A DNA stretch of 64,000 nucleotides from Candidatus Methanoperedens sp. (GTDB lineage: Archaea; Halobacteriota; Methanosarcinia; Methanosarcinales; Methanoperedenaceae): positions 1 through 64,000 of the forward strand of contig VEPN01000012.1 in the NCBI GenBank assembly GCA_012026835.1. Direction: 5' to 3'. Made by a program: the position numbers and the translations under genes. The notes under the pieces were generated by a model, which did not search any database, was not told where the DNA came from, and worked only from the letters and a program-made list of their open reading frames with translations. Of this stretch, positions 25,590 to 35,013 are shown piece after piece (the stretch's first letter is position 1; each line of letters begins with the position of its first letter).

Positions 25590-25658
25590 GTAGTATTTAG
25601 CCTCAAATAATAACGTTAAAAAAATCTGAAGAATTAAAAAAATGAGGTAGGATAGGAT

Positions 25659-28600
25659 ATGAAACATAAAACGCTGGGTAGGATAAAACACCTGAACTGC
25701 ATACGAAAAATGTTATTGTTAATAATAATTTCACTTTTTTTCATACAAACGGCTGCTGCAGGTAATTATACAGGCAACTCTTCTAATTGCCAGACATGCC
25801 ATCCAGACCAGTATGCGTTGTGGGCGAACTCCACGCATACGAGTAAACTGATAACACGCGACGATGCTATAGTCCGGAGTTATCCCAACCCGCCCGGGGG
25901 CTATAGCTGGGAAAATGTGAGCTTCGTGATAGGCAGCAAGTGGAAGATTCGCTATGTGAACGATACGGGTTACATAATAACAAATGGCGGCAAGAACCAG
26001 TTCAATATAGACGATCAGGTATGGACAGACTACAATCCCAACACGTCCAAGCCATACATCTGCGGTAATTGCCACAATACAGGCTATCTCAGCAATGTTT
26101 CAGATACAGTAAAGGAGCCATTTAGAACCTTGAGGGAGCAGGGCAAAATTCCGGATGGTGTATATGATAATAGCCTGACTCCAGGCTTCACAGGCTACTG
26201 GGCAGAGAATAGCATTGGGTGCGAAGCCTGCCATGGCCCTGGGGAGGATCATATAAACAGCCCAAGCACTCTGAACATCAGAAATGCCGCCGATGTCAGG
26301 AATACTCCTGGTATATGCGGGAACTGCCACAGCAGACCCAACACCGGCGAATACGAAAACTTCAAACCATATCCTGATGGCGTTAATGATACGCTCCTTA
26401 ACGACACACTGTATGATTCAAGCCCGATGCCGACTGTCGATTACAGTAAAGTGGGCGGACATCATGAACAGTGGGAAGACTGGAAGGCAGGCGGTCATGC
26501 AGGCCAATCTGTGAACTGCGTTTCATGTCACGGCGGCCACGCAGTATCTGATTCTGCGTATGCAGGCGGGCCGACAGGCAAGACGACATTCACAAACGGC
26601 ACTGTATATCCGGCAGCAGTTAACAGGACATGCACGGACTGCCATTCTGTGACACCACCAAAACATGGTTATTACACCAATAATTCCGAGTGCATAAGCT
26701 GCCACATGACACTGAACCGAAAATCAGCGAACAAGATAGATCTCAGGTCGCATTGGTTCAATACCTCGGCAATGAAAAGAGATAAAAATGGCGAGATACA
26801 CGGATATAACTTCCCTGTATTAAAGAACGTTTCGAGCTCATGCACCATATGCCACGGTACTCAGTCAGGTGAAGTCTCAGGAACCAAGCATAACAAGACC
26901 TTGAACACAAGCGCGCCGTCATGCACCGACTGTCATACCAGCGGTTACTCTACATACATCGTCAATGAAACCAACACATGCAGGAGATGTCATATAGATG
27001 GAGTTAAGGGCTTCTATGAAAGACATACAGGCAGCTCAGATTGTACGACCTGCCACTTTGCAAATACCACCCAGCCTTTCAGTCTGAATACATCCCTCTT
27101 CAGGCATGACCATAATCTGAAAGTTGAACGTAACTTCTATGAATATAATATATCAGGGATGCCTCTCAGGATTAACGGTGGTGTGGGTGCAGGTATGTTC
27201 CCATACTACACGTGTACGCTGACGTGCCATCGATATAATGAAACTACAGGTGTGGAAGGCAAGATCGATGAGGCAGCCAATAGCTGGAACCAGAGCAACC
27301 ATGCAAGGTCATTGAGATATCCCCTGGCCAGCGACAACAAGAATAACTGCGCCAAATGCAAATCCCCCGCGAATTATAATGACAGCCTGACCTCACTGAA
27401 TCCGGTTATTGCAGCAGCGGATTGGCAGGGTATCCAGTGCAGGGTATGCCACAACCTTCACGACCGGAGATTCCCGAACAACACTGGTCCAAGGGGTATG
27501 CCAATTGCGTTCTATAACTCGACCCTGAGTTCCCGTGCGGGTTATGCGGTCTATGACCAGGTTTCCAGTCCTACTCAATTGTGCGAGAAATGCCATATAG
27601 GAGCTACACATGATAGTAAATTTGGAGGCACCCATAAGAATACGGTGGGATTCAACTGTACCAACTGCCATTTAAATACCTCATTTAATAACGAGGCACA
27701 TATGTTCGAGGTCAAGAATACTACTTCAGGTGTAACAGGTTGTGAAGTATGCCATAAAGCTGAGAATCATACATTTCCATACACTGTGAACCATACTGGA
27801 AAGGCGACATGTGAAGCCTGTCATGATAAGACGGTCAGCAGGAATGCTACAGGTTATGCAGTGAGTTCTGATGGCAAGACTTATGGTCTCTATAATGATA
27901 CATCTACAGGAGAAATATCAAGCTGGAAAGATTCACATGGGTCTCCTGCAACATGGCCATTGCATAATATAAGTAAAGAAGTGAATTGTGCTAAGTGCCA
28001 TATGACAAAATCGAAATCTACAGGAACAGTGCTGGCTGGCTCAATACTTGCCCATACAGGCAGTGGAACGTGCGATGAATGCCACGTCGTAACTCCAGGC
28101 TCTGATTTCACATTGCCGGTAACGAAATTATGCAAAGCCTGCCATACAACATATGCTGACCAGTATGGAGCGCCTAATCTGACTGGCACGGCAATGGCAG
28201 GATACACATCCTGTGGAGGGAACAGCTGTCATAAAGATGCTATTGGTACAACGACAATGGATACAGTCGCAGATCACAATATAGACCGCAACTATAATGG
28301 CGGTGGTGTCGTAACGTACACGGTTTTCCTGAATGGCCAGAACAGTCTCACCATTACACAGGGAACAACGCCGGTTACAATCAGGTCAAATATCAGTGAT
28401 GCAGGAACGGCAGGTAAAGTAGCGGCAGCACAGTTCCAGCTCAGGAACAGTACGAATCAAATATTGATCAACTGGACTGCCTTGAGCGCGTTAGATGGCA
28501 AGTTTAATGCGGTCAATGGAGTATGGGAGAGGATAACAGGCAGCATTGATACAGCCGGAATGCCAGCGGGCACATACACAATATCTGTCCGCGGCATGGA

Positions 28601-28943
28601 TATCGGGAAGCAATGGAGTGCTACACAGGCGGCAACACTCACCATTACAGAGCCAACAGGATTTGTCAACGGTACTGTTACGAATGTCACAGGTGGAGCA
28701 GTTGCCGGGGTGACTGTAAGAACCAACACGACTGTTTCTACTGTGACTGATGGGCAGGGAGGGTATTCCCTGAGTTTGCCAGCTGGAGCATACATACTGA
28801 CCGCAACAAAAGATCCGGAATACCAGGTTAATAACACGATCCCATTGGTAGTTGTGCCAGTTGATTATACACCGGTGATCCAGGATATTGTCATGACGAC
28901 GAAACCAACAGGAAATATAACAGGAAGTGTTACAAATGTTTAG
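25659..28943 (+). CDS. Giant multihaem c-type cytochrome with C-terminal surface domain
   Basis: A 1094-residue exported protein. A signal peptide (MLLLIIISLFFIQTAAAG) is followed by about 850 residues with 19 CxxCH haem sites, one CxxxCH (CTLTCH), one CxxxxCH (CGGNSCH) and one CxxCK (CAKCK, residues 564-568), so up to about 22 haems. The haem part is full of N-x-S/T sites. After residue 870 come an Ig-like beta domain and a carboxypeptidase-regulatory-like domain (FVNGTVTNVTGGAVAGVTV); a second copy begins as NITGSVTNV and is cut by the stop codon. Such proteins are thought to carry electrons across the S-layer in Methanoperedens-type archaea. Ribosome-binding site TAGGATAGGAT. The C-terminal end appears truncated. 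Confidence 0.93.
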   Translation: MKHKTLGRIKHLNCIRKMLLLIIISLFFIQTAAAGNYTGNSSNCQTCHPDQYALWANSTHTSKLITRDDAIVRSYPNPPGGYSWENVSFVIGSKWKIRYVNDTGYIITNGGKNQFNIDDQVWTDYNPNTSKPYICGNCHNTGYLSNVSDTVKEPFRTLREQGKIPDGVYDNSLTPGFTGYWAENSIGCEACHGPGEDHINSPSTLNIRNAADVRNTPGICGNCHSRPNTGEYENFKPYPDGVNDTLLNDTLYDSSPMPTVDYSKVGGHHEQWEDWKAGGHAGQSVNCVSCHGGHAVSDSAYAGGPTGKTTFTNGTVYPAAVNRTCTDCHSVTPPKHGYYTNNSECISCHMTLNRKSANKIDLRSHWFNTSAMKRDKNGEIHGYNFPVLKNVSSSCTICHGTQSGEVSGTKHNKTLNTSAPSCTDCHTSGYSTYIVNETNTCRRCHIDGVKGFYERHTGSSDCTTCHFANTTQPFSLNTSLFRHDHNLKVERNFYEYNISGMPLRINGGVGAGMFPYYTCTLTCHRYNETTGVEGKIDEAANSWNQSNHARSLRYPLASDNKNNCAKCKSPANYNDSLTSLNPVIAAADWQGIQCRVCHNLHDRRFPNNTGPRGMPIAFYNSTLSSRAGYAVYDQVSSPTQLCEKCHIGATHDSKFGGTHKNTVGFNCTNCHLNTSFNNEAHMFEVKNTTSGVTGCEVCHKAENHTFPYTVNHTGKATCEACHDKTVSRNATGYAVSSDGKTYGLYNDTSTGEISSWKDSHGSPATWPLHNISKEVNCAKCHMTKSKSTGTVLAGSILAHTGSGTCDECHVVTPGSDFTLPVTKLCKACHTTYADQYGAPNLTGTAMAGYTSCGGNSCHKDAIGTTTMDTVADHNIDRNYNGGGVVTYTVFLNGQNSLTITQGTTPVTIRSNISDAGTAGKVAAAQFQLRNSTNQILINWTALSALDGKFNAVNGVWERITGSIDTAGMPAGTYTISVRGMDIGKQWSATQAATLTITEPTGFVNGTVTNVTGGAVAGVTVRTNTTVSTVTDGQGGYSLSLPAGAYILTATKDPEYQVNNTIPLVVVPVDYTPVIQDIVMTTKPTGNITGSVTNV

Positions 28944-29091
28944 CAAGGGCGGGATTGATGGATCGATTATGTGCATGAACATGTGCATGGAAGGAACATC
29001 AGATAATGATGCCAGCATAGCGGAATGGTTAAACGTGATAGAAGAAAAAAGACGAAAGTTTTATAATATATCATCTCGTATGTCTGATTAG
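28936..29091 (+). CDS. 51-codon frame after the cytochrome stop, possible remnant
   Basis: An open frame of 51 codons that overlaps the last 8 bp of the cytochrome gene in another frame. The peptide has a Met/Cys-rich start (SIMCMNMCMEG) and a charged helix AEWLNVIEEKRRKFYN. It does not continue the carboxypeptidase-like repeat that the cytochrome frame had begun, so it is not a simple frameshift. It may be the residue of a sequence inserted at the 3' end of the cytochrome gene, or a small protein. No family recognised. Confidence 0.3.
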   Translation: MFSKGGIDGSIMCMNMCMEGTSDNDASIAEWLNVIEEKRRKFYNISSRMSD

Positions 29092-29113
29092 ATGTAAGGA
29101 TAGGAGAGTAACC

Positions 29114-30733
29114 ATGAATAATTCAAATGATTTTGTCAAAGGATATAAGCGAATAGCTAAGCCGATATGTGTGATTACGGTGCTGGGAATAGCGTTTTTA
29201 GCGATGATCCCGGGGGCGTCAGCCGGATGTGTTGTGGGACCGGGCCAAACACCAATAGCAGGTGCACTGGTCAAGCTGGTGCTGTATCCAACATATTCTA
29301 ACCTTACAGATGCTTCAGGATGTTATATTCTACAAAATGTTCCCAACGGGACATATGAGATAAGCGCAAGCAAGGCTGGATATTCAACAAACACCAGTAC
29401 TGTGTTTGTGCCGGCGACACAGGGGGTTGAAGTTACAAAGGATTTCATATTATCGCCAGGCGGCTTTGTGGGTGAATACAGGTACTACAGCCTTTCCGCG
29501 AATGGAGTATCAGCCAAAAAACTGGCTATTCAGAGTACATCAGGAACCAGCTTCATTGTTCCGCAATATGGGGATAATGGAGTATGGAAGACAACTGTCA
29601 GGATAACCGATATGTCTGGTCTTGGAACAACAGTTACTGTGAAATATTATGACACTAGCGGCAATAATCTAGTAACAGAGAATATTCCAATTCCCGCTAA
29701 TGGTACGATTTCTTTCATACCATCTGATGGAACCAACAACCGCCCAACGACCGGTAAGCTTTTGATAACTTCAACTCAGAACATAGCTGGCACATATACA
29801 ATATCCAAAACCGATCCTTCTGATAAAACTATGATGACCCAAAGCTTCTATTCACCAACAGAAGCAGCCAGCAATCTAATTATACCCCAGTATGGTGATA
29901 AAACAATGTGGGGCACAACGGTTGCGGTATCAGATGTCTTGGGTACTGGTGCGACATTGAATGTACAGTATTATGACACTTCTGGGACGCTTATTCACAC
30001 AGAGTCACAAACGGTTCCACCAAATGGAATGGTTCAATGGTTCCCGACAATGAATCCATCCACACCATCAATAGGTAAGATCGTGATAACAAGCACTGCT
30101 AATGTAATTGGAGAATACAGAATGTATAAACTCGCTGGAACAGGATTGAGTTCTAATAAATTATATAGTTCAGCAGATTACGGGACTCAATTTTCCATTC
30201 CCCAATATGGTGATAAAACAACATGGGGCACTTATGTCGCAGTATCTGATGTGACTGGATTAGGAGCTGCATTAACAGTTAAATATTATGATATGTCAGG
30301 AGCATTGGTATATACGGAATCAAGAACAGTTCCACCAAATGGCATGGTTGATTGGTTCCCAACATTGATTCCTTCTACACCAGCAACGGGAAAAATGGAG
30401 ATAACAAGTTCATCAAATGTGGTAGGAGAATACAGAATCTATTCATTAGATAACTATGATTTATTGCAGATGAGCCTGTATTCAAATGCAGATCAGGCAG
30501 CCACCTTTGTTGTACCATATTATGGAAATAACATAGATATGGGGTCATTTATTGCAATATCCGATGTCTCAGGAGTTGGCGCTACACTGACAGTGAGATA
30601 TTATACTCTTGGCGGTGTGAATACAGCAACAACCACTAAGACACTTCCACCCAATGGTATGGTTCAATGGTTCCCACATACAGGAGATGGTGTTGGAGCA
30701 CCGAGTGAAGGTAAAGTAGTGATAAGCAGTTAA
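29114..30733 (+). CDS. Repetitive surface protein
   Basis: A 539-residue exported protein. A signal peptide ending near GASAG is followed by a carboxypeptidase-regulatory-like domain (residues 38-115: PIAGALVKLVLYPTYSN, GCYILQNVPNGTYEIS) and then four to five repeats of about 100 residues. Each repeat has the marks GEYR-YSL, IPQYGDKTTWGT-VAVSDV, LTVKYYD-SG, and VPPNGMVQWFPT. The repeats are beta-rich and suit an S-layer-associated or adhesin-type stalk. There is no C-terminal membrane anchor; the frame stops at the end of a repeat. AAGGATAGGAGAG ribosome-binding site, the same word as in front of the cytochrome gene, so the two may be made together. Confidence 0.7.
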   Translation: MNNSNDFVKGYKRIAKPICVITVLGIAFLAMIPGASAGCVVGPGQTPIAGALVKLVLYPTYSNLTDASGCYILQNVPNGTYEISASKAGYSTNTSTVFVPATQGVEVTKDFILSPGGFVGEYRYYSLSANGVSAKKLAIQSTSGTSFIVPQYGDNGVWKTTVRITDMSGLGTTVTVKYYDTSGNNLVTENIPIPANGTISFIPSDGTNNRPTTGKLLITSTQNIAGTYTISKTDPSDKTMMTQSFYSPTEAASNLIIPQYGDKTMWGTTVAVSDVLGTGATLNVQYYDTSGTLIHTESQTVPPNGMVQWFPTMNPSTPSIGKIVITSTANVIGEYRMYKLAGTGLSSNKLYSSADYGTQFSIPQYGDKTTWGTYVAVSDVTGLGAALTVKYYDMSGALVYTESRTVPPNGMVDWFPTLIPSTPATGKMEITSSSNVVGEYRIYSLDNYDLLQMSLYSNADQAATFVVPYYGNNIDMGSFIAISDVSGVGATLTVRYYTLGGVNTATTTKTLPPNGMVQWFPHTGDGVGAPSEGKVVISS

Positions 30734-30752
30734 AGGCTGCTTATCATTTTTT
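30721..30752 (+). terminator. Intrinsic-type terminator overlapping a stop codon
   Basis: GATAAGCAG-TTAAAGG-CTGCTTATC followed by ATTTTTT. The 9-bp stem is perfect; the left arm is the last coding part of the repetitive surface protein and its TAA stop falls in the loop. U-rich ends stop transcription in archaea, and the stem may add to this. Confidence 0.7.
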
Positions 30753-30889
30753 CGTCATCTCATAATATTTTCAATCACCTTTTTTTTAAATTCACCCGTT
30801 AATTCATTATATGGACAAAGTCTGGAACTTCATTAATCTATTATCGTGCATGGATAATGCTAATATTAACTATGCTTTAATATAAGATA

Positions 30890-31900
30890 TTGATTCCAAA
30901 ACCTACTGTCTCAATAATTATTCTTAATTGGAATGGAAAGCGGTATCTGGAGACATGTCTTTCATCGCTTTTACAGCAAACATATAAAGATATTGAGATC
31001 ATTTTTGTAGATAATGGTTCCTTGGATGGTTCAGTGGAGTTCGTAAAAAGCAAATACCCGGAAATCATAATTTTAAAACATCAAAAGAATCTGGGTTTTG
31101 CCATGGGGATTAACAGTGGTATCATGGCATCCAGTGGAAAATATATTGCGACTATCAATAATGATACTGAAGCGGATAAGGAATGGATCAAGAGACTGGT
31201 GAGTGTTATGGAATCTAACGTACGGATAGGTAGCTGTGCATCAAAGATGCTGCGTTATTATGAAAGAGATATCATAGATTCGGTCGGCATAGTTGTTTAC
31301 CAGAACGGAAACGCGTATGACAGAGGTGCCCAGGATAAAGATGTTGGCCAGTATAGTTCACAGGAGGAGATTTTCGGAGCTTGTGCAGGCGCAGCTCTAT
31401 ATAGGAAAGAAATGCTTGATGAGATAGGTCTTTTTGATAAAACCTATTTTGCATATTTTGAAGATGTGGATTTATCTTTCAGGATGCATCTTTTTGGCTG
31501 GAAGTGTATCTATGTCCCGGAAGCTGTTGTATATCACATGCATTCGGCGACATCTAAACGACAATCGCCATTTAAGATATTCTATTGCGAACGAAATAAG
31601 TTATGGAATACATGGAAATATTTTCCTGAGAAATTACTGATCTCGCAACTTCCATATACAAATATTCATTATTTTAGATATTTATCAAGATTTATTACTA
31701 AAATTATCAAGAGAAAAGAAAGCATTAATAATGAGCCGATTCTTAAATATAGTTTCTTATCGATTGTCTTTGCTGTAATTCGCGCAAAATTTTCTGCTTA
31801 TGCAAAACTACCTCATATCATTATCTGGCGCAGAAAATTAAAACCAAGAGGTTTCGATCTATCGGTGCTTGATTGTTGGATAATAAAAGGATATAAATGA
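30890..31900 (+). CDS. Family 2 glycosyltransferase
   Basis: A 336-residue GT2 enzyme with a GT-A fold: VSIIILNWNGKRYLETCL at the start, IIFVDNGSLDGSVEFV with the sugar-nucleotide-binding Asp, NNDTEADKEW in the place of the DxD metal site and FEDVDLSFRMHLFGWK with the catalytic-base region (ExxxD). It resembles rhamnosyltransferase-type enzymes of cell-surface glycans and the paralogue at 54204. The start appears to be TTG with no clear ribosome-binding site. It is the only plus-strand gene of the AT-rich glycan island. Confidence 0.88.
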   Translation: MIPKPTVSIIILNWNGKRYLETCLSSLLQQTYKDIEIIFVDNGSLDGSVEFVKSKYPEIIILKHQKNLGFAMGINSGIMASSGKYIATINNDTEADKEWIKRLVSVMESNVRIGSCASKMLRYYERDIIDSVGIVVYQNGNAYDRGAQDKDVGQYSSQEEIFGACAGAALYRKEMLDEIGLFDKTYFAYFEDVDLSFRMHLFGWKCIYVPEAVVYHMHSATSKRQSPFKIFYCERNKLWNTWKYFPEKLLISQLPYTNIHYFRYLSRFITKIIKRKESINNEPILKYSFLSIVFAVIRAKFSAYAKLPHIIIWRRKLKPRGFDLSVLDCWIIKGYK

Positions 31901-31954
31901 TAACTTTTTTGTGAAATATATGGACGCTGTTGGGGTGCGGTTGACACTATTCTA

Positions 31955-32866
31955 TTATTCATGCCAATCTATAGTAAATAGCTCCATTATTCCTTTTTCA
32001 AGGCTTGTCTTTGGTCTCCAGCCAATAATCTTTTGAGCTTTATCGATATTTGCAACGTAACTTTCGACTTCTCCCATTCTTTTTTCTTTAATGATAATTT
32101 TAACTTTTTTTTCTGTAAATTTATTGAAAATCTTACTTAATTCAATTAAAGTACATCCTTTACCACTTCCTATGTTAACTACAAGATTATTTACTCTGTT
32201 CTCAAACATTCCCAAAAATGCCTCAACAACATCTTGGATATGTATAAAATCCAAGATTTGTTCTCCACCGTATACGATTAAATCTTTATTCTCTAAACTA
32301 TTTCTTAAAAAAATCGGGATTACTCTGTCGTAATCTCTTTTGCCATATACATTCGCGAGGCGTAGAATAACGTAATTTAAATCATAACATTTTGAATAAG
32401 CCTCTATTATTTTCTCTCCGGCAACTTTTGAAGATCCGTAAGGATTTTCTGGATACAATGGATGATTTTCATCAACTGGAATATATTTTGCACTACCATA
32501 AACTTCTCTTGACGAACTAAAAAAAAGTTTTTTGCAATATCTGGAGCACAGTCTGGCTATGATTTCGGTACCTGCAATATTTGATTTAAAACAGAGTTCT
32601 GGATTTTCTATTGCGGGAATGACCCTTGAAAGGGCAGCTAAATGAAATATTACATCGGATTTTTTAATTAAATCTTCCATTAATTCAAAATCAGTAATAT
32701 CGCCTTTAATAAATTCGGTCTCATCGATAATATTGTTAAGATTTTCATATTTTCCTCGGCTCAAGTCATCGATAACTATAACATTATAACCATTGCTGAC
32801 AAGAGCTTCAGCTAAATGACTTCCGATAAATCCTGCTCCACCTGTTATGAGGATTTTATTTGTCAT
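31955..32866 (-). CDS. NAD-dependent epimerase/dehydratase (extended SDR)
   Basis: A 303-residue extended short-chain dehydrogenase. The Rossmann motif TGGAGFIGSHLAEAL is at the N-terminus; the active Tyr and Lys are in NPYGSSKVAGE; the SSSREVYG segment provides the Ser. Members act on UDP- or GDP-sugars (UDP-glucose 4-epimerase-like or NDP-sugar dehydratase). Substrate cannot be read from the sequence. The neighbours are glycosyltransferases and methyltransferases, so it makes a sugar for surface glycan. Confidence 0.88.
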   Translation of the reverse strand: MTNKILITGGAGFIGSHLAEALVSNGYNVIVIDDLSRGKYENLNNIIDETEFIKGDITDFELMEDLIKKSDVIFHLAALSRVIPAIENPELCFKSNIAGTEIIARLCSRYCKKLFFSSSREVYGSAKYIPVDENHPLYPENPYGSSKVAGEKIIEAYSKCYDLNYVILRLANVYGKRDYDRVIPIFLRNSLENKDLIVYGGEQILDFIHIQDVVEAFLGMFENRVNNLVVNIGSGKGCTLIELSKIFNKFTEKKVKIIIKEKRMGEVESYVANIDKAQKIIGWRPKTSLEKGIMELFTIDWHE

Positions 32867-32929
32867 GAGAACCTGATCGGTTTGTTAATAAAGAAATTTG
32901 GCATTCTAAGATTGATCCGGTAAAAATTC

Positions 32930-33727
32930 TTAATTAACATAAGCTGTTAGAACTTTTAACTTTTTTTTATACTTTTCTAAGATATCAGGTTTAACATTTT
33001 CTATAGGTAAACAAAATTTATCAACCCAAATTACTGTTCCAGCCGGTATCTTAGGACTTTTAAGACCGTTCTCTATTTCATAAACAAATTTTCCATTTAT
33101 ATAATTATATGTATCATAGAAATACATAAGATTCATACTCTCTAACAACATCCCTTTTGCAGTCCTTTCATGATAACTAAATGAGCCTTTCCAAAAAACG
33201 CCTGTAAAATGAAACTGATATGCTTTGAGATAGTCCCGTCTACTATCACCTAAATAATCAATGAAATGAGCCCAATATAGTTTCGGCGTAAAAGACAATT
33301 CTCCGTCTATAACATCCATTATCCACCTGTGATGGTCATATCCAGTGTGAGGGTCTTTTTTATTTACTTTTGCACATTCACGAAACCTGCTGGGGCATTC
33401 AATATAACCAGCCTTTGCAACCCTATTTAATTGTGAACAAATAAATAATGGGTCTCTAACATCTTCAAGAATATGAGAACATATAGCAAAATCAAATTCT
33501 TTATCTTTAAATATTGACCATACTATGGTATCACAAACATCACCATAAATCCATGTATCCTTAGTAAAATTCTCAGGTTCATCACGATATTTAATCTTTC
33601 TTGTTTCGTAAGGATTCAAATCTATGATAACATTAGCTCTTGGGAAAACTTCTTCCCATGAACCAATATCGAGAACTTTATCATTCGGTTTTATCCGTTT
33701 TAAAACTTCATTCCGGTCTATTTGCAT
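32930..33727 (-). CDS. Class I SAM-dependent methyltransferase
   Basis: A 265-residue protein with a class I methyltransferase pattern: DKVLDIGSW as motif I (less glycine-rich than usual), DLNPYE as motif II, YGDVCDT and FDFAICSHILEDVRDPLFICSQLNRV, which resembles the post-motif II HVLEH region. The C-terminal 120 residues are specific and unassigned (YWAHFIDYLGDSRRDYLK). The setting suggests methylation of a glycan or lipid-linked sugar. Codon use is AT-rich like the rest of the island. Confidence 0.7.
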   Translation of the reverse strand: MQIDRNEVLKRIKPNDKVLDIGSWEEVFPRANVIIDLNPYETRKIKYRDEPENFTKDTWIYGDVCDTIVWSIFKDKEFDFAICSHILEDVRDPLFICSQLNRVAKAGYIECPSRFRECAKVNKKDPHTGYDHHRWIMDVIDGELSFTPKLYWAHFIDYLGDSRRDYLKAYQFHFTGVFWKGSFSYHERTAKGMLLESMNLMYFYDTYNYINGKFVYEIENGLKSPKIPAGTVIWVDKFCLPIENVKPDILEKYKKKLKVLTAYVN

Positions 33728-33813
33728 TTTAGCATTGTATATATCATTTTATAGATAAGAGTTATTGCCAAAACCATAAGGAATTTTTGTTACTTTTTTA
33801 ACACTAATTAAAC

Positions 33814-35013
33814 CTATTGCAATATCCTGATTCTCAGCTTTTCAATTATTTTAAATCCAAATATCAGAAATCGTTCGCGTAACTTCAGCGGTGTGATTTT
33901 TTTTAAGTTCTCCTTAAGAAAGTATTTTTCAGATAATTGCAGGCGGATTTGATCGATCGGGGCTGAAATAGTGAAGTTTAAAACTGCAGGAAACAAAGAA
34001 TATACAGCCAATGATTCGCAAAGACGATGAGCTTCCGCATGATCAAGTTGGCTTTCTATTTGTCCTTTACGAAAAAAATAGTTAAATAAAGCTATATATA
34101 GATCATCCAGAGTAGGAATATCACAGAATTCATAATGCGTAGCAAGATTTATAATAGCATCTTCGAATCTTTCAAGAGTTTGCTCTTTTGAGAAAAATAG
34201 AGCACAATTTTTTGAGATACTTGGCAATAATGATAATCTGGAAGTTAAGAAAAAATCTCCACTTATGAGATTTCTTAGTTCAGGGTGTTTCCTTATCAAT
34301 ACACTACTCATTAATCCTGCATTGTATTGTCGGGTGCAAAATGCCTGTACTGAATAAAAATGACTGTGCATTGCCACCGCGCTATCTGTATAATATATTT
34401 TCATACCCTTCTTTTTTAATCGATAACCCATTTCAACGTCCTCAAAACCATATTTCCGAAAATCTGGATCAAATAGAAGGTCCAAGCTGCACAGAAATTC
34501 TGAGTTAATCGAGATATTTGAAGTATAGAAATGGCGAAAATCCACAAAAGTATTTGGTGTTAAGTAATAATAACTGAACTGTTGGGCTCCTTTGCCTGTA
34601 ACATGCCTCATAGTTGACGAAATAGAAATATCTTCATCCCAGATTATTTTTCCCAAAATAGCTATCCTGGAGTTATCCATTTTCTTGTGAGCATTTATAT
34701 GTGCTGAAATAAAATTTGTGATTGGTATAATATCATCGCCGCTAAACAAAATATATTTCCCGCTCGCCAACGGAATTGCCTCATTCCTTGCCATTCCTTG
34801 TCCCTTATTTTCCATTCGGAGTATCTTTAGAGAATATCCTTTGGGACGCCACTCTTTCAGTGTTTCATAAGTATTGTCTGTGGAACCACCATCTATGGCA
34901 ATTATCTCAAACCCTCCATCAATCGGGATTTGCCTGTCGTAACCAGAAAGTGTCTTCTTCAGTATCTCGGCGCGGTTATAGCATGGGATAATAACGCTGA
35001 TTTCAGGATTCAT
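33814..35013 (-). CDS. Family 2 glycosyltransferase, 399 residues
   Basis: GT-A fold enzyme: ISVIIPCYNRAEILKKTLSGY, IIAIDGGSTDNTYETLKEW with the nucleotide-binding Asp, LFSGDDIIPITNF as the DxD-like metal site (GDD) and KYGFEDVEMGYRLKKKG with the EDxE catalytic region. The C-terminal 130 residues are helical and of unknown role. The start overlaps the stop of the upstream glycosyltransferase gene (ATGA), so both are translated together. Confidence 0.88.
   Translation of the reverse strand: MNPEISVIIPCYNRAEILKKTLSGYDRQIPIDGGFEIIAIDGGSTDNTYETLKEWRPKGYSLKILRMENKGQGMARNEAIPLASGKYILFSGDDIIPITNFISAHINAHKKMDNSRIAILGKIIWDEDISISSTMRHVTGKGAQQFSYYYLTPNTFVDFRHFYTSNISINSEFLCSLDLLFDPDFRKYGFEDVEMGYRLKKKGMKIYYTDSAVAMHSHFYSVQAFCTRQYNAGLMSSVLIRKHPELRNLISGDFFLTSRLSLLPSISKNCALFFSKEQTLERFEDAIINLATHYEFCDIPTLDDLYIALFNYFFRKGQIESQLDHAEAHRLCESLAVYSLFPAVLNFTISAPIDQIRLQLSEKYFLKENLKKITPLKLRERFLIFGFKIIEKLRIRILQ

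Noticed and set aside
28936-29091. Simple frameshift that continues the giant cytochrome
   Set aside because: The peptide in the shifted frame does not resemble the carboxypeptidase-like domain that was expected to follow.
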